This document shows, one piece after another, positions 26,620-38,080 of a stretch of DNA of 64,000 nucleotides. The translations under genes and the position numbers were made by a program. The first letter of the stretch is position 1. Every line of letters starts with the position of its first letter. The notes beneath the pieces are model-generated. The model was not told the DNA's origin. It searched no databases and saw only the letters and a list, made by a program, of their open reading frames with translations. The stretch comes from Mycobacterium sp. SMC-2 (lineage in GTDB: Bacteria > Actinomycetota > Actinomycetes > Mycobacteriales > Mycobacteriaceae): assembly GCF_025263485.1 (NCBI RefSeq), contig NZ_CP079863.1, positions 2,790,001 through 2,854,000 on the forward strand, read 5' to 3'.

Positions 26620-26828
26620 TCTGGTCCTCCTCCCCGCGGCGCGCCTGCCACGCCGCCACCAAAGCCTATCCGGCTCCGCGCCGACGGGCCTGCGGTGCAC
26701 GGCGGCGCTCGGCCGCGACCTGCGGCACTGGCACACTGGCCGGTACGAGGTGCGCGACCCGCGGGTCGTCCGGCACCCGCCGACAACAAATGCACCGAAT
26801 GCCACTACTGAAAAGACAGGCCCGTTTC

Positions 26829-27170
26829 ATGGAAAGTTTGATCCTGTTCCTGCCCTTCCTGCTGATCATGGGCGGGTTCATGTACTTCGCGTCGCGGCGC
26901 CAGAAGCGCGCCATGCAGGCCACCATCGACCTGCACGAGTCGCTGCAGCCGGGCGACCGCGTGCACACCACGTCGGGTCTCGAGGCCACGGTGGTCGAGA
27001 TCACGGAAGACGCGGTCGACCTCGAGATCGCACCCGGGGTGGTGACCAGATGGATGAAGCTGGCCATCCGCGACCGGATCCTGCCCGACGACGACGAAGA
27101 CCTCGCCGACGGTGACGACACCGACGACTTGGCAGAATCCGACGAGGGCCGGGTGACCAAGGATTCCTGA
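26829..27170 (+). CDS. yajC: Preprotein translocase subunit YajC
   Basis: 113 residues from ATG 26829. One N-terminal transmembrane helix (LILFLPFLLIMGGFMYFASR), then the YajC core HESLQPGDRVHTTSGLEATVVEI and an acidic C-terminal tail rich in Asp. It is an accessory part of the SecDF-YajC complex. secD follows after 112 bases; a TAGGCT box at 27234-27239 is a possible -10 for a secD promoter inside the gap. Confidence 0.93.
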   Translation: MESLILFLPFLLIMGGFMYFASRRQKRAMQATIDLHESLQPGDRVHTTSGLEATVVEITEDAVDLEIAPGVVTRWMKLAIRDRILPDDDEDLADGDDTDDLAESDEGRVTKDS

Positions 27171-27282
27171 CGGCAAACCCGGCGCACCGCCGCGGCGGCG
27201 GACCGCTTGCGTGAGGGGCGGGTGACGGGCACGTAGGCTCTGTCCGGGGTACGAAACCGATTCTCGAGGAGATATAAGGAAC

Positions 27283-29064
27283 GTGGCATCGTCTTCGGCG
27301 CCGGTGCACCCTGCCCGCTACCTGTCGGTTTTCCTGTTGCTGCTCGTCGGGGTCTATCTGCTGGTCTTTCTGACCGGGGACAAGCGGGCCGCCCCCAAGC
27401 TCGGTATCGACCTTCAGGGCGGCACCCGCGTCACGCTGACCGCGCGCACCCCGGACGGCTCACGTCCGAGCCGCGATGCGCTGGCGCAGGCACAGCAGAT
27501 CATCAGCGCGCGGGTCAACGGGTTGGGCGTCTCCGGTTCGGAGGTCGTGGTCGACGGCGACAACCTCGTCATCACCGTGCCCGGAAACGACGGCAACGAG
27601 GCCCGCAACCTGGGACAGACCGCCCGGCTGTACATCCGCCCGGTGCTCAACTCGATGCCGGCGCAGGAGCTCCAGCCCAAGCCCGCCCCCCAGGCCCCCC
27701 CGCCGGGCCAGGCGCCGCCCCCGGGCCAGGCGCCGCCCCCGGGCCAGGCGCCGCCGCCCGGCCAGCCCGCACCGGCCCAGCCCGCGCCGCCCGCCGGCCG
27801 ACCGCCGGCCCAACCGCGGCCGTATCCGCAGGACCCGCCACCGCCACCGCCCAGCCCCGCGCCGCCTCCGGCGCCCGCGGGCAACCCGCCACCGGCGGAC
27901 GTGCCCCCGGTTGAGCAGCCGGCGCCCGCCGATCCGCGCAAGGAGCTCGCCGACCGCATCGCCGACGAGAAGAAGTGGCGTCAGAGCACCCGCCAGGGCG
28001 TCCAATTCCTCGCGCTGCAGTTCCAGGCGACCCGCTGCGACAAAGAGGACATCCTCGCCGGCAACGACGACCCGAATCTGCCCCTGGTGACCTGCTCGAC
28101 CGACCACAAGGTGGCCTACCTGCTGGCGCCGTCGATCATCAGCGGCGACCAGATCCAGGACGCCACGTCGGGCATGAACCAGCGCGGCATCGGTTACGTC
28201 GTGGACCTGCAATTCAAGCCCGCGGCCGCCAGCACCTGGGCGGACTTCACCGCCGCCCACATCGGCACCCAGACCGCCTTCACGCTGGACTCGCAGGTGG
28301 TCAGCGCCCCGATGATCCAGGAAGCCATCCCCGGCGGCCGGACCCAGATCACCGGTGGCGACCCACCGTTCACCGCCGCGACCGCCAAGCAGCTGGCCAA
28401 CGTCCTGAAATACGGCTCGCTGCCGCTGTCCTTCGAGTCTTCGGAGGCCCAAACCGTCTCGGCCACACTGGGATTGACCTCGCTGCGGGCCGGTCTGCTG
28501 GCCGGCGCGATCGGCCTGGTGCTGGTGCTGATCTATTCGTTGCTCTACTACCGCGTGCTGGGATTGCTCACGGCACTGTCGTTAGCCGCTTCCGGCGCAA
28601 TGGTTTTCGCGATCCTGGTGTTGTTGGGACGCTATATCAACTACACCCTGGACCTGGCGGGCATCGCGGGTCTGATCATCGGCATCGGCACCACCGCCGA
28701 CTCGTTCGTGGTGTTCTTCGAACGCATCAAAGACGAAATCCGCGAAGGCCGTTCGTTCCGGTCGGCGGTGCCGCGAGGCTGGGTGCGGGCCCGCAAGACG
28801 ATCGTGTCGGGCAACGCCGTCACCTTCCTCGCCGCCGGCGTGCTGTACTTCCTGGCCATCGGCCAGGTGAAGGGGTTCGCCTTCACGTTGGGCCTCACCA
28901 CGATCCTCGATGTCGTGGTGGTGTTCCTGGTGACCTGGCCGTTGGTCTACCTTGCATCCAAGTCACCGACGTTGGCCAAACCCGCATACAACGGTCTGGG
29001 AGCCGTTCAGCAGGTCGCCCGCGAGCGCCGGGCTTCGTCGCAAGTGAAGACGGGACGGGGATAG
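27283..29064 (+). CDS. secD: Protein translocase subunit SecD
   Basis: 593 residues from GTG 27283. Helix 1 ([20 protein letters not shown]), the P1 domain with [17 protein letters not shown], then a low-complexity insert of about 85 residues (roughly 125-210) made almost only of Pro, Ala, Gly and Gln, rest of P1, and the C-terminal RND-like membrane block with [20 protein letters not shown]. SecD with SecF uses the proton-motive force to complete export. The Pro-rich insert also exists in other mycobacteria but is encoded here by an 18-bp tandem repeat. Confidence 0.96.
   Translation: MASSSAPVHPARYLSVFLLLLVGVYLLVFLTGDKRAAPKLGIDLQGGTRVTLTARTPDGSRPSRDALAQAQQIISARVNGLGVSGSEVVVDGDNLVITVPGNDGNEARNLGQTARLYIRPVLNSMPAQELQPKPAPQAPPPGQAPPPGQAPPPGQAPPPGQPAPAQPAPPAGRPPAQPRPYPQDPPPPPPSPAPPPAPAGNPPPADVPPVEQPAPADPRKELADRIADEKKWRQSTRQGVQFLALQFQATRCDKEDILAGNDDPNLPLVTCSTDHKVAYLLAPSIISGDQIQDATSGMNQRGIGYVVDLQFKPAAASTWADFTAAHIGTQTAFTLDSQVVSAPMIQEAIPGGRTQITGGDPPFTAATAKQLANVLKYGSLPLSFESSEAQTVSATLGLTSLRAGLLAGAIGLVLVLIYSLLYYRVLGLLTALSLAASGAMVFAILVLLGRYINYTLDLAGIAGLIIGIGTTADSFVVFFERIKDEIREGRSFRSAVPRGWVRARKTIVSGNAVTFLAAGVLYFLAIGQVKGFAFTLGLTTILDVVVVFLVTWPLVYLASKSPTLAKPAYNGLGAVQQVARERRASSQVKTGRG
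27703..27756 (+). repeat. 18-bp tandem repeat inside secD
   Basis: Three consecutive copies of CCGGGCCAGGCGCCGCCC (the last with one change) encode PPGQAP units of the SecD proline-rich insert; degenerate copies flank them. Copy number may vary between strains. Confidence 0.87.
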
Positions 29065-29067
29065 CCC

Positions 29068-30339
29068 ATGAGTGCCTCCAAGGCATCCAAGGACGCGACC
29101 GAGATCACCGAAGCCTCCGACGACACCGAGCAACTGACCGACGGCGGCGCCGGCCAGCCGCGGCACGGTTTTCTCTCGCGGCTCTACACCGGCACCGGCG
29201 CCTTCGAGGTGATCGGTCGGCGCCGCCTCTGGTACGGCATCAGCGGCGCGATCGTCGCGGTCGCGATCGTCAGCATCGTGTTGCGCGGCTTCACCTTTGG
29301 GATCGACTTCAAGGGCGGCACGACGGTGTCCATGCCGCGCGGCACGGCGACGGTGGCCACGGTGTCCGACGTCTTCAAAAAGACCCTCGGCAGCGACCCC
29401 GAATCGGTGGTCGTCGTAGGCAACGGCGCGGCGGCGACGGTCCAGATCCGCTCGGAGACGCTGACCAACGACCAGACCACCAAGCTGCGCAACGCCCTGT
29501 TCGATGCGTTCCAGCCCAAAGGCGCCGACGGCAAGCCCGCCAAGGAGGCCATCAGCGACTCGGCGGTGTCGTCGACCTGGGGCGGCCAGATCACCGACAA
29601 GGCGCTGATCGCGCTGGCGGTGTTCGTGGCGCTGGTCAGCCTGTACATCACCGTGCGCTACGAGCGCTACATGGCGATCTCGGCGCTGACGACGATGTGT
29701 TTCGACCTCGCTGTCACGGCGGGTGTGTACTCGCTGGTGGGCTTCGAGGTCACCCCGGCCACGGTCATCGGCTGGCTGACGATCCTCGGGTTCTCCCTTT
29801 ACGACACCGTCATCGTGTTCGACAAAGTCGAGGAGAACACCCACGGTTTCCAGCACACCACCCGGCGCACCTTCGCCGAACAGGCCAACCTCGCGATCAA
29901 CCAGACGTTCATGCGCTCCATCAACACCAGCCTGATCGGGGTGTTGCCGGTCCTGGCGCTGATGGTCGTGGCGGTGTGGCTGCTGGGCGTCGGCACGCTG
30001 AAGGACCTGGCGCTGGTGCAGCTGGTCGGCATCCTGGTCGGCACCTACTCGTCGATCTTCTTCGCGACCCCACTGCTGGTCACGCTGCGCGAGCGCACGG
30101 AGCTGGTGCGCACGCACACCCGCCGCGTCACCCGGCGCCGCAGCGGCGGCGCCGAGACCGCCGAGGAGACCAAGCCCACCGCGCCCACCGCGGACGAATC
30201 TGCGGAGCCGGAGACCGCCGCGACCGCACCCGCGCCGTCCGACAAGCCCGCACCCAGCAAGCCGGCGCCGGGTGCCCGCCCGGTGCGCCCGACCGGGACC
30301 CGGCGTCCGAGCGGCAAGCGAAACGCCGGCCGGCGGTAA
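29068..30339 (+). CDS. secF: Protein translocase subunit SecF
   Basis: 423 residues from ATG 29068, three bases after secD. N-terminal cytoplasmic region, helix 1 followed by FTFGIDFKGGTTVSM (P4 domain), then five more helices with VIGWLTILGFSLYDTVIVFDKVEENT and INTSLIGVLPVLAL, and a long Ala/Pro/Thr-rich cytoplasmic tail of about 80 residues. It partners SecD in the membrane. Confidence 0.96.
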   Translation: MSASKASKDATEITEASDDTEQLTDGGAGQPRHGFLSRLYTGTGAFEVIGRRRLWYGISGAIVAVAIVSIVLRGFTFGIDFKGGTTVSMPRGTATVATVSDVFKKTLGSDPESVVVVGNGAAATVQIRSETLTNDQTTKLRNALFDAFQPKGADGKPAKEAISDSAVSSTWGGQITDKALIALAVFVALVSLYITVRYERYMAISALTTMCFDLAVTAGVYSLVGFEVTPATVIGWLTILGFSLYDTVIVFDKVEENTHGFQHTTRRTFAEQANLAINQTFMRSINTSLIGVLPVLALMVVAVWLLGVGTLKDLALVQLVGILVGTYSSIFFATPLLVTLRERTELVRTHTRRVTRRRSGGAETAEETKPTAPTADESAEPETAATAPAPSDKPAPSKPAPGARPVRPTGTRRPSGKRNAGRR

Positions 30340-30344
30340 TCAGC

Positions 30345-31994
30345 ATGGCCGGCAGGTATCGCCTCGCGGGGGGCGCTATCGGGTTGGCCGCAACGCTGGC
30401 GGCGGCCTTCGCGCTGACCGCGTGCTCGGGCAGCACCGCCTCCCAGGTCGACTATGTGGTCGACGGGCCGCTGGTCACCTACAACACCAACACCGTCGTG
30501 GGCGCCGCGTCGGCCGGGGCGCAGGCGTTCGCCCGCACGCTCGCCGGCTTCAGCTATCACGGCCCGGACGGGCAGGTCGTCGCCGACCGTGACTTCGGCA
30601 CCGTGTCGGTGGTGAGCGGTTCGCCGCTGGTGCTGGACTACCAGATCGCCGACAACGCCGTCTATTCCGACGGCAAGCCGGTGACCTGCGACGACCTGGT
30701 GCTGGCCTGGGCGGCCCAGTCCGGCCGGTATCCCGACTTCAACGCGGGCACCCAGGCCGGTTACCTCGACATCGCCAATGTCGAGTGCCTGCCCGGGCAG
30801 AAGAAGGCCCGGGTGTCGTTCATCCCAGACCGCGGCGTCGTCGACTACAACCAGCTGTTCACCGCCACGTCGCTGATGCCGTCGCACGTGATCGCCGACC
30901 AGCTCCACATCGATGTGACCGCGGCGCTGCTGAGCAACAACGCCCAGCTCGTGCAGCAGATCGCCAAGCTGTGGAACACCATCTGGGACCTCAAGCCAGG
31001 CCTGGACCTCAGGCACTTCCCGTCATCGGGGCCGTACAAGATCGAACGCGTCCTGGACGGCGGGGCGGTGGTGCTGGTCGCCAACGACCGATGGTGGGGC
31101 CCCAAGGCGGTCACCAAGCGCGTCACGGTCTGGCCGCAGGGCCCCGACATCCAGGACCGGGTGAACAACCGCAGCGTCGACGTGGTCGACGTGGCAGCCG
31201 GCTCGTCGGGAACGCTGACGACCCCGGACAATTACGAGCGCGCGGATTCGCCGTCGGGCGGCATCGAGCAGCTCATCTTCGCGCCGCAGGGGCCGCTCTC
31301 GCAGCCCAAGACCCGGCGCGCGCTCGCGCTCTGCACGCCCCGCGACACGCTCGCGCACGACGCCGGGGTGCCGATAGCCAATTCACGCCTGAACCCGGCC
31401 ACCGACGACCCCGCCACCGCCGGTGACGGCGCCGCCGAGGCCACCCAGTTCTCCAAGGCGGACCCGGCTGCCGCCCGCGACGCGCTCGGCGGTGCGCCGA
31501 TGACGGTGCGGATCGGCTACCGGGGGCCCAACGCGCGGCTCGCGGTCAACGTCGGGGTGATCACCAAATCCTGCGCCGCGGCCGGCATCACCGTCGCCAA
31601 CGTCCCCCTGGACACCTCGGGGCCGCAGGCGCTCAGGGACAACAAGATCGACGTGCTGCTGGCCAGCACCGGCGGGGCCACGGGCAGCGGGTCGACGGGG
31701 TCGTCGGCGATGGACGCCTACGCACTGCACAGCGGCAACGGCAACAACCTGTCGGGTTACGCGAACCCGCAGGTCGACAGCGCGATCGGCGCGCTAGCGG
31801 TGTCGGCCGACCCCGCCGAGCGCGTCCGGCTGCTGGGCGAGGCGGCGCCGGTGCTGTGGGCCGACATGCCGACGTTGCCCCTCTACCGGCAGCAGCGCAC
31901 GCTGTTGATGTCGAAGAAGATGTATGCCGTGACCAAGAACCCGACCCGCTGGGGCGCCGGCTGGAACATGGACCGATGGGCCCTGGTCCAGTGA
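30345..31994 (+). CDS. Peptide/oligopeptide ABC transporter solute-binding lipoprotein (Rv2585c homolog)
   Basis: 549 residues from ATG 30345, six bases after secF. A lipoprotein signal peptide ends in LTAC (Cys at about residue 27). The mature part is the class C (SBP_bac_5) solute-binding fold, with [33 protein letters not shown] and a C-terminal [30 protein letters not shown]. No permease or ATPase genes are adjacent, so its partners or even a transport role are unknown. Its stop overlaps an apt GTG. Confidence 0.91.
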   Translation: MAGRYRLAGGAIGLAATLAAAFALTACSGSTASQVDYVVDGPLVTYNTNTVVGAASAGAQAFARTLAGFSYHGPDGQVVADRDFGTVSVVSGSPLVLDYQIADNAVYSDGKPVTCDDLVLAWAAQSGRYPDFNAGTQAGYLDIANVECLPGQKKARVSFIPDRGVVDYNQLFTATSLMPSHVIADQLHIDVTAALLSNNAQLVQQIAKLWNTIWDLKPGLDLRHFPSSGPYKIERVLDGGAVVLVANDRWWGPKAVTKRVTVWPQGPDIQDRVNNRSVDVVDVAAGSSGTLTTPDNYERADSPSGGIEQLIFAPQGPLSQPKTRRALALCTPRDTLAHDAGVPIANSRLNPATDDPATAGDGAAEATQFSKADPAAARDALGGAPMTVRIGYRGPNARLAVNVGVITKSCAAAGITVANVPLDTSGPQALRDNKIDVLLASTGGATGSGSTGSSAMDAYALHSGNGNNLSGYANPQVDSAIGALAVSADPAERVRLLGEAAPVLWADMPTLPLYRQQRTLLMSKKMYAVTKNPTRWGAGWNMDRWALVQ

Positions 31995-32533
31995 CGAGCG
32001 TCGGGGGGAGCGCGTCGGTGGCGAACGTCATCGCCTCCCTGCTGCGCGAGGTGTCCGACTTTCCCAAGCCGGGGGTCCAGTTCAAGGACCTCACGCCGTT
32101 GTTCGCCGACCCGCGGGGATTGGCGGCGGTCACCGACGCGTTGGCCGAGATCGCGTCCGGCGCCGACCTGGTGGCCGGGATCGACTCCCGCGGGTTCCTG
32201 GCGGCGGCGGCCGTCGCCGACCGGCTGCGCACGGGTGTGCTGGCCATCCGCAAGGCCGGAAAGCTGCCGCCGCCGGTGCACGCTGAGCATTACGACCTGG
32301 AGTACGGCAGCGCCACGCTGGAGATCCCCGCCGACGGCATCGACCTGCGCGGACGCCACGTCGTGATCATCGACGACGTGCTGGCCACCGGGGGGACCCT
32401 GGCCGCGGCGGCCCGGTTGCTGGAACGCACCGGCGCGACCGTGATCGCGGCGGCGGTGATCCTCGAACTGACCGAGCTCGATGGCCGCCAGGCGGTCGCG
32501 GACTTGCCGGTGCACAGCCTCAGTCGCGTCTAG
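31991..32533 (+). CDS. apt: Adenine phosphoribosyltransferase
   Basis: 180 residues from GTG 31991 (overlapping the upstream TGA); GTG 32018, seven bases after GGGGGGAG (32003-32010), gives 171 residues and is at least as likely. PRTase fold: [30 protein letters not shown], and the PRPP-binding loop [17 protein letters not shown]. It salvages adenine to AMP. The order secF-lipoprotein-apt-relA matches M. tuberculosis and links purine salvage to (p)ppGpp metabolism. Confidence 0.93.
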   Translation: MTSVGGSASVANVIASLLREVSDFPKPGVQFKDLTPLFADPRGLAAVTDALAEIASGADLVAGIDSRGFLAAAAVADRLRTGVLAIRKAGKLPPPVHAEHYDLEYGSATLEIPADGIDLRGRHVVIIDDVLATGGTLAAAARLLERTGATVIAAAVILELTELDGRQAVADLPVHSLSRV

Positions 32534-32576
32534 CCGGCCCGACCGCGCGATATCCTCGAGGTCGGAGGTGACCATC

Positions 32577-34961
32577 GTGGCGGACGAGAAGAGCGCGGCG
32601 CAGGCGCTTGACGCGCCCACTGACGTCGCTGACGCCCTGCTGGTCGGGGAGCCGGTCACGGCGCAGACCGCCGAGTCGCCGACCGAGACCCTGAAAACCT
32701 CGAGCAGCGCGTCGCGTCGGGTCCGGGCCAGGCTGGCCCGCCGGATGACCTCCCAGCGCACCGCGCTCAACCCGGTGCTCGAACCGCTGGTGGCGGTGCA
32801 CCGGAAGATCTATCCGAAGGCGAACCTGTCGTTGCTGCAGCGCGCCTTCGAGGTCGCCGACCAGCGGCACGCCACGCAGTTGCGCCATTCCGGTGACCCC
32901 TACATCACCCACCCCCTAGCCGTCGCGAACATCCTCGCCGAACTGGGCATGGACACCACCACGTTGGTGGCCGCGCTGCTGCACGACACCATCGAGGACA
33001 CCGGCTACACGCTCGAGGCGCTGAGCGAGGAGTTCGGCGAGGAGGTGGGCCACCTCGTCGACGGCGTGACCAAGCTGGACCGGGTGGTGCTGGGCACCGC
33101 CGCCGAAGGCGAGACCATCCGCAAGATGATCACCGCGATGGCCCGCGACCCCCGGGTGCTGGTGATCAAGGTCGCCGACCGGCTGCACAACATGCGCACC
33201 ATGCGCTTCCTGCCGCCGGAGAAGCAGGCGCGCAAGGCCCGCGAAACGCTGGAAGTCATTGCGCCCCTTGCGCATCGGCTGGGTATGGCCAGCGTCAAGT
33301 GGGAACTGGAAGACCTGTCCTTCGCGATCCTGCACCCGAAGAAGTACGACGAGATCGTCCGGCTGGTCGCCGGCCGCGCTCCGTCCCGGGACACCTACCT
33401 GGCCAAGGTCCGCGCCGAGATCGTCAACACCCTGAGCGCGTCGAAGATCAAGGCGACGGTGGAGGGCCGGCCCAAGCACTATTGGTCGATCTATCAGAAG
33501 ATGATCGTCAAGGGCCGAGACTTCGACGACATCCACGACCTGGTCGGCATCCGGATCCTGTGCGACGAGATCCGGGAGTGCTATGCCGCTGTCGGCGTGG
33601 TGCATTCGTTGTGGCAGCCGATGGCCGGGCGATTCAAGGACTACATCGCCCAGCCCAGGTACGGCGTCTACCAGTCGTTGCACACCACGGTCGTCGGTCC
33701 GGAGGGCAAGCCGCTGGAGGTGCAGATCCGCACCCGCGACATGCACCGCACCGCCGAATACGGCATCGCCGCGCACTGGCGCTACAAGGAGGCCAAGGGC
33801 CGCAACGGCCTTCCGCATCCGCACGCCGCCGCCGAGATCGACGACATGGCCTGGATGCGCCAGCTGCTCGACTGGCAGCGGGAGGCCGCCGACCCTGGCG
33901 AGTTCCTGGAGTCGTTGCGCTACGACCTTGCGGTGCAAGAGATCTTCGTGTTCACCCCCAAGGGTGATGTGGTCACCTTGCCGAACGGGTCGACGCCGGT
34001 GGACTTCGCCTACGCCGTGCACACCGAGGTCGGCCACCGCTGCATCGGCGCGCGGGTCAACGGGCGGCTGGTGGCGCTGGAGCGCAAGCTGGAAAACGGC
34101 GAAGTCGTGGAGGTTTTCACGTCGAAGGCGCCCAACGCCGGGCCGTCACGCGACTGGCAGCAGTTCGTGGTGTCGCCGCGGGCCAAGGCGAAGATCCGGC
34201 AGTGGTTCGCCAAGGAGCGCCGCGAGGAGGCGCTGGAGGCGGGCAAGGAGGCGATGGCCCGCGAGGTGCGCCGGGGTGGACTTCCGTTGCAGCGCTTGGT
34301 CAATGGTGAGTCCATGGCGGCGGTGGCCCGCGAGCTGCACTACACCGACGTGTCCGCGCTCTACACCGCGATCGGCGAAGGCCACGTGTCGGCGCGGCAC
34401 GTCGTGCAGCGCCTGCTCGCCGAACTCGGCGGCATCGACCAGGCCGAAGAGGATCTCGCCGAGCGGTCGACGCCGACGACCATGCTGCGGCGCCCGCGCA
34501 GCAGCGACGACGTCGGGGTCTCGGTGCCCGGCGCCCCGGGCGTGCTGTCCAAGCTGGCCAAGTGCTGCACCCCGGTGCCCGGTGACCAGATCATGGGGTT
34601 CGTCACCCGCGGCGGGGGGGTGAGCGTGCACCGCACCGACTGCACCAATGCCGCGTCGCTGCAGCAGCAGTCCGAGCGCATCATCGACGTGCATTGGGCA
34701 CCGTCGCCGTCGTCGGTGTTCCTGGTGGCCATCCAGGTCGAGGCGCTCGACCGGCACCGGTTGCTCTCCGACGTCACGCGCGTGCTGGCCGACGAGAAGG
34801 TCAACATCTTGTCGGCGTCGGTCACCACCTCCAATGACCGGGTGGCGATCAGCCGGTTCACCTTCGAGATGGGCGACCCCAAACACCTCGGGCATCTGCT
34901 CAACGTGGTGCGCAACGTCGAGGGGGTCTTCGACGTCTACCGCGTGACGTCGGCCGCTTGA
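32577..34961 (+). CDS. relA: Bifunctional (p)ppGpp synthetase/hydrolase
   Basis: 794 residues from GTG 32577, eight bases after GGAGG (32564-32568); in-frame GTG 32568 is too close to the RBS. HD hydrolase domain with [14 protein letters not shown] (near residue 135), synthetase domain with [23 protein letters not shown] domain with [20 protein letters not shown], zinc-finger region with [16 protein letters not shown] and a C-terminal ACT domain ([20 protein letters not shown]). It controls the stringent response. Homolog of Rv2583c, all domains present. The following 160 bases (34962-35121) show no gene. Confidence 0.97.
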   Translation: MADEKSAAQALDAPTDVADALLVGEPVTAQTAESPTETLKTSSSASRRVRARLARRMTSQRTALNPVLEPLVAVHRKIYPKANLSLLQRAFEVADQRHATQLRHSGDPYITHPLAVANILAELGMDTTTLVAALLHDTIEDTGYTLEALSEEFGEEVGHLVDGVTKLDRVVLGTAAEGETIRKMITAMARDPRVLVIKVADRLHNMRTMRFLPPEKQARKARETLEVIAPLAHRLGMASVKWELEDLSFAILHPKKYDEIVRLVAGRAPSRDTYLAKVRAEIVNTLSASKIKATVEGRPKHYWSIYQKMIVKGRDFDDIHDLVGIRILCDEIRECYAAVGVVHSLWQPMAGRFKDYIAQPRYGVYQSLHTTVVGPEGKPLEVQIRTRDMHRTAEYGIAAHWRYKEAKGRNGLPHPHAAAEIDDMAWMRQLLDWQREAADPGEFLESLRYDLAVQEIFVFTPKGDVVTLPNGSTPVDFAYAVHTEVGHRCIGARVNGRLVALERKLENGEVVEVFTSKAPNAGPSRDWQQFVVSPRAKAKIRQWFAKERREEALEAGKEAMAREVRRGGLPLQRLVNGESMAAVARELHYTDVSALYTAIGEGHVSARHVVQRLLAELGGIDQAEEDLAERSTPTTMLRRPRSSDDVGVSVPGAPGVLSKLAKCCTPVPGDQIMGFVTRGGGVSVHRTDCTNAASLQQQSERIIDVHWAPSPSSVFLVAIQVEALDRHRLLSDVTRVLADEKVNILSASVTTSNDRVAISRFTFEMGDPKHLGHLLNVVRNVEGVFDVYRVTSAA

Positions 34962-35121
34962 CGGGCCCGACGGCGGTCGCCGCATTGTTTTCCGACGCGG
35001 ACCAGAACGCCCAGCAATTGGTATTGCCCGAAAGGCTCTGACCCCACGCGACGACCTCAAGCGGTGGACCGCCCGCGGGTCGCGCGATTCTTTCGAGGCG
35101 GCTGCGTTGCGCCGCTTGGCT

Positions 35122-36021
35122 TTAGTCGAGCAACAGCGACGTGATGGTGACCTCGGAGGCCGGGACGCCATCCTCGCCGCCGCCGGCGACGCCGGCCTTA
35201 GCGATCTTGTCCAGCGTGGCCAGCCCGTCGGGCTGGATCGTGCCGAACACGGTGTATTGGGGTGGCAGCTGGGAGTCCTTGTACACCATGAAGAACTGGC
35301 TGCCGTTGGTGCCGGGACCGGCGTTGGCCATGGCCAGGGTGCCGCGCGGGTAGAGGACGGGCTGCTGGGCCTTCGGGTCGTTCGGCGGGTACTGGTCGGT
35401 CGGGTACTCGTTGGCGAACTGGTAGCCCGGACCGCCGGTGCCGTCGCCCTTGGGGTCCCCGCACTGCAGGACGCCCAGGTCGGGCGACGTGGTCAGCCGG
35501 TGGCATTTGGTGTTGTCGAAGTATTTCTGGCCGATCAGGCTCGCGAAACTGTTTACCGTGCAAGGTGATTCGTTGTTGGCGAGCATTAGTCCGATGCGGC
35601 CCTGATTGGTCACCATGCTGGCGCTCACCTGCGCCGGATCGGTGGGCACCTTGCCGGTGCGCGGCGGCTTGACCTGCTTGGCGGCCGGTTCCGGTGACGC
35701 CGGGTACTGGCAGTTGGCGCCCAGGTCGGCCGAGGGCTTGAACGCGGGCAGCGGCGGAACGGGCGGCGTCGGCCCGGGCGGTGTGGTGGTCTCCGAAGGG
35801 CCGCCGGCGGCGGAGGAGGTGGTGCTCGCGGCGGTGTTGCTCTTGTGCTCGTTTTTGGTGTTGAGCACGGTGAGCACCACCGCGACCACCGCGGCCACGG
35901 CCACGATCGAGGCGGCGGCGATCAACACGATCCGGCGCCTCTTGGCCTGCTTCGCGCGGCGCTCCAGCTGCCGCTCGAGCTTGCGCTTGGCGTTGGCACG
36001 TCGCTGTTCATTGGTCGGCAC
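35122..36021 (-). CDS. ppiB: Membrane-anchored peptidyl-prolyl cis-trans isomerase (cyclophilin)
   Basis: 299 residues from GTG 36021 with GGAGG nine bases upstream; the frame is open to 36174 but only the part from PTNEQRRANAKRKLERQLE resembles the family. A basic N-terminal cytoplasmic stretch, one transmembrane helix (IVLIAAASIVAVAAVVAVVL), a Pro/Thr/Ser linker, then a cyclophilin domain with CHRLTTSPDLGVLQCGDPKGD, GTLAMANAGPGTNGSQFFM and YTVFGTIQPDGLATLDKI. It probably assists folding outside the membrane. Homolog of Rv2582. Confidence 0.93.
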   Translation of the reverse strand: MPTNEQRRANAKRKLERQLERRAKQAKRRRIVLIAAASIVAVAAVVAVVLTVLNTKNEHKSNTAASTTSSAAGGPSETTTPPGPTPPVPPLPAFKPSADLGANCQYPASPEPAAKQVKPPRTGKVPTDPAQVSASMVTNQGRIGLMLANNESPCTVNSFASLIGQKYFDNTKCHRLTTSPDLGVLQCGDPKGDGTGGPGYQFANEYPTDQYPPNDPKAQQPVLYPRGTLAMANAGPGTNGSQFFMVYKDSQLPPQYTVFGTIQPDGLATLDKIAKAGVAGGGEDGVPASEVTITSLLLD

Positions 36022-36133
36022 GGCCGTATGCCTCCATGGTCGGTAAGTCGGGTCCCGCGGCGTCAGTGGCCAGCTCAGGCTAATGTGGGCGCCGCGACCG
36101 GTGTCAAGTGGGGCCCGTGGGAAACTGGGAACC

Positions 36134-36796
36134 GTGTTGATCACCGGGTTTCCCGCCGGCGTGTTGCAGTGCAACTGCTATGTGCTGGCTGAGCGGCCGG
36201 GAACGGACGCCGTCATCGTGGATCCGGGGCAGCGGGTGATGGGCGCCCTGCGGCGCATCCTCGACGAGAACCGGCTGACCCCGGCGGCGGTGTTGCTCAC
36301 CCACGGGCACATCGACCACATGTGGTCCGCGCAGAAGGTGTCCGACACCTACGGCTGCCCCACCTACATCCATCCCGAGGACCGGTTCATGCTCAAAGAC
36401 CCCATCTACGGCCTGGGCCCGCGGGTGGCGCAACTGGTGGCGGGCGCCTTCTTCCGCGAGCCCAGGCAGGTCGTCGAGCTGGACCGCGACGGCGACAAGC
36501 TCGACCTGGGCAGCGTGACCGTCAACGTCGATCACACCCCCGGGCACACGCGCGGGTCGGTGGTCTTCCGGGTGGTCGGGGACAAAGAGGTGGTGTTCAC
36601 CGGTGACACCCTGTTCGAACGCTCGGTGGGCCGCACCGACCTGCATGGCGGCAGCGGACGCGACCTGCTCACCTCGATCGTGAACAAGCTGCTGGTGCTC
36701 GACGACGAGACCATGGTCCTGCCGGGGCACGGCAATGCCACCACCATCGGCGCCGAGCGGCGTTTCAATCCGTTCATCGAAGGCCTGAGCCCGTGA
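36134..36796 (+). CDS. Glyoxalase II-like metallo-beta-lactamase-fold hydrolase (Rv2581c homolog)
   Basis: 220 residues from GTG 36134, which gives the conserved [19 protein letters not shown] start; the frame is open to 36083. Metal ligands: [11 protein letters not shown] (HxHxDH), [22 protein letters not shown] and [10 protein letters not shown]. It probably hydrolyses a thioester such as a mycothiol conjugate; glutathione is absent from mycobacteria, so the substrate is inferred. Its stop overlaps the hisS GTG (GTGA). Confidence 0.9.
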   Translation: MLITGFPAGVLQCNCYVLAERPGTDAVIVDPGQRVMGALRRILDENRLTPAAVLLTHGHIDHMWSAQKVSDTYGCPTYIHPEDRFMLKDPIYGLGPRVAQLVAGAFFREPRQVVELDRDGDKLDLGSVTVNVDHTPGHTRGSVVFRVVGDKEVVFTGDTLFERSVGRTDLHGGSGRDLLTSIVNKLLVLDDETMVLPGHGNATTIGAERRFNPFIEGLSP

Positions 36797-38064
36797 CGGA
36801 GTTTTCGGCATTTTCCGGGCCCAAGGGGGTGCCCGACTACGTGCCGCCGGAGTCGGCGCAGTTCGTGGCCGTCCGCGACGGCTTGCTGGGCGCCGCCCGC
36901 CGGGCCGGCTACGGCGACATCGAGTTGCCCATCTTCGAAGACACCGCCCTCTTCGCGCGGGGCGTCGGGGAATCCACCGACGTGGTGTCCAAGGAGATGT
37001 ACACGTTCGCCGACCGCGGCGACCGGTCGGTCACGTTGCGTCCCGAGGGCACCGCCGGGGTGGTGCGCGCGGTGATCGAGCACGGCCTCGACCGCGGCGC
37101 GTTGCCGATCAAACTCTGTTATGCGGGGCCGTTTTTCCGCTACGAGCGTCCGCAGGCCGGCCGCTATCGGCAGCTGCAGCAGGTGGGCGTGGAGGCCATC
37201 GGTGTCGACGACCCGGCGCTGGACGCCGAGGTGATCGCCGTCGCCGACGCCGGCTTCCGCTCACTGGGACTGGACGGGTTCCGCCTGGAAATCACCTCGC
37301 TGGGCGACGACAGCTGCCGCCCGCAGTATCGGGAACTGTTGCAGGAGTTCCTCTTTGGGCTCGACCTCGATGACGAGACGCGCAGGCGCGCCGAGATCAA
37401 CCCGCTGCGGGTGCTCGACGACAAGCGGCCCGCGATGCGGGCCATGACGGCCGACGCCCCGGTGTTGCTCGACCACCTGTCCGACGTCGCCAAGCAACAC
37501 TTCGACACCGTGCTGGCCCACCTGGACGCGCTCGGCGTGCCATACGTCATCAACCCGCGCATGGTCCGCGGGCTGGACTACTACACCAAGACCACCTTCG
37601 AGTTCGTGCACGACGGTCTTGGCGCGCAATCGGGCATCGGCGGCGGCGGCCGCTACGACGGCCTGATGCACCAGCTCGGGGGACAAGACCTGTCCGGCAT
37701 CGGGTTTGGGCTCGGCGTGGATCGCACCATGCTGGCGCTGCGTGCCGAGAGCAAGAGCGTGGGGGAGACCACCCGCTGCGACGTGTTCGGCGTGCCGCTC
37801 AGCGAGGCGGCCAAGCTCAAGCTGGCGGTGCTGGCCGCGCGGCTGCGCGCCGCCGGCGTCCGCGTCGACATGGCCTACGGCGACCGCGGCCTCAAGGGCG
37901 CGATGCGCGCGGCCGACCGTTCCGGTGCCCGCATCGCGCTGGTGCTCGGCGACCGGGACATCGAGTCCGGCACGGTCGGGGTGAAGGATCTGGCGACGGG
38001 GCAGCAGGTTTCGGTGCCCGGTGATTCCGTTGTCGCCGAAGTTCTTTCGCAACTGGGTCGCTAG
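36793..38064 (+). CDS. hisS: Histidyl-tRNA synthetase
   Basis: 423 residues from GTG 36793, overlapping the hydrolase stop. Class II synthetase: motif 2 [19 protein letters not shown] then [18 protein letters not shown], histidine-binding motif [17 protein letters not shown], motif 3 [14 protein letters not shown] and [15 protein letters not shown], and a C-terminal anticodon-binding domain. It charges tRNA-His. Its stop lies 16 bases from the convergent SRPBCC gene. Confidence 0.96.
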   Translation: MTEFSAFSGPKGVPDYVPPESAQFVAVRDGLLGAARRAGYGDIELPIFEDTALFARGVGESTDVVSKEMYTFADRGDRSVTLRPEGTAGVVRAVIEHGLDRGALPIKLCYAGPFFRYERPQAGRYRQLQQVGVEAIGVDDPALDAEVIAVADAGFRSLGLDGFRLEITSLGDDSCRPQYRELLQEFLFGLDLDDETRRRAEINPLRVLDDKRPAMRAMTADAPVLLDHLSDVAKQHFDTVLAHLDALGVPYVINPRMVRGLDYYTKTTFEFVHDGLGAQSGIGGGGRYDGLMHQLGGQDLSGIGFGLGVDRTMLALRAESKSVGETTRCDVFGVPLSEAAKLKLAVLAARLRAAGVRVDMAYGDRGLKGAMRAADRSGARIALVLGDRDIESGTVGVKDLATGQQVSVPGDSVVAEVLSQLGR

Positions 38065-38080
38065 GCCCACGTGGTTGACG

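Noticed and set aside
27680..27775. Repeat cluster as an origin iteron or intergenic VNTR
   Set aside because: It lies inside secD and codes for PPGQAP units.
27975..30344. Very long open frame upstream of the solute-binding lipoprotein in the same frame
   Set aside because: It runs through secD and secF in another frame, has low-complexity Arg/His/Gly-rich composition and no domain; the lipoprotein signal peptide fixes the real start at 30345.
34962..35121. Small gene or RNA between relA and ppiB
   Set aside because: No RBS-led frame and no strong hairpin could be supported by eye.
36802..38064. Possible hisS pseudogene because of GTG start and four-base overlap
   Set aside because: All class II motifs and the anticodon domain are present at full length; GTGA overlaps are normal in this operon.
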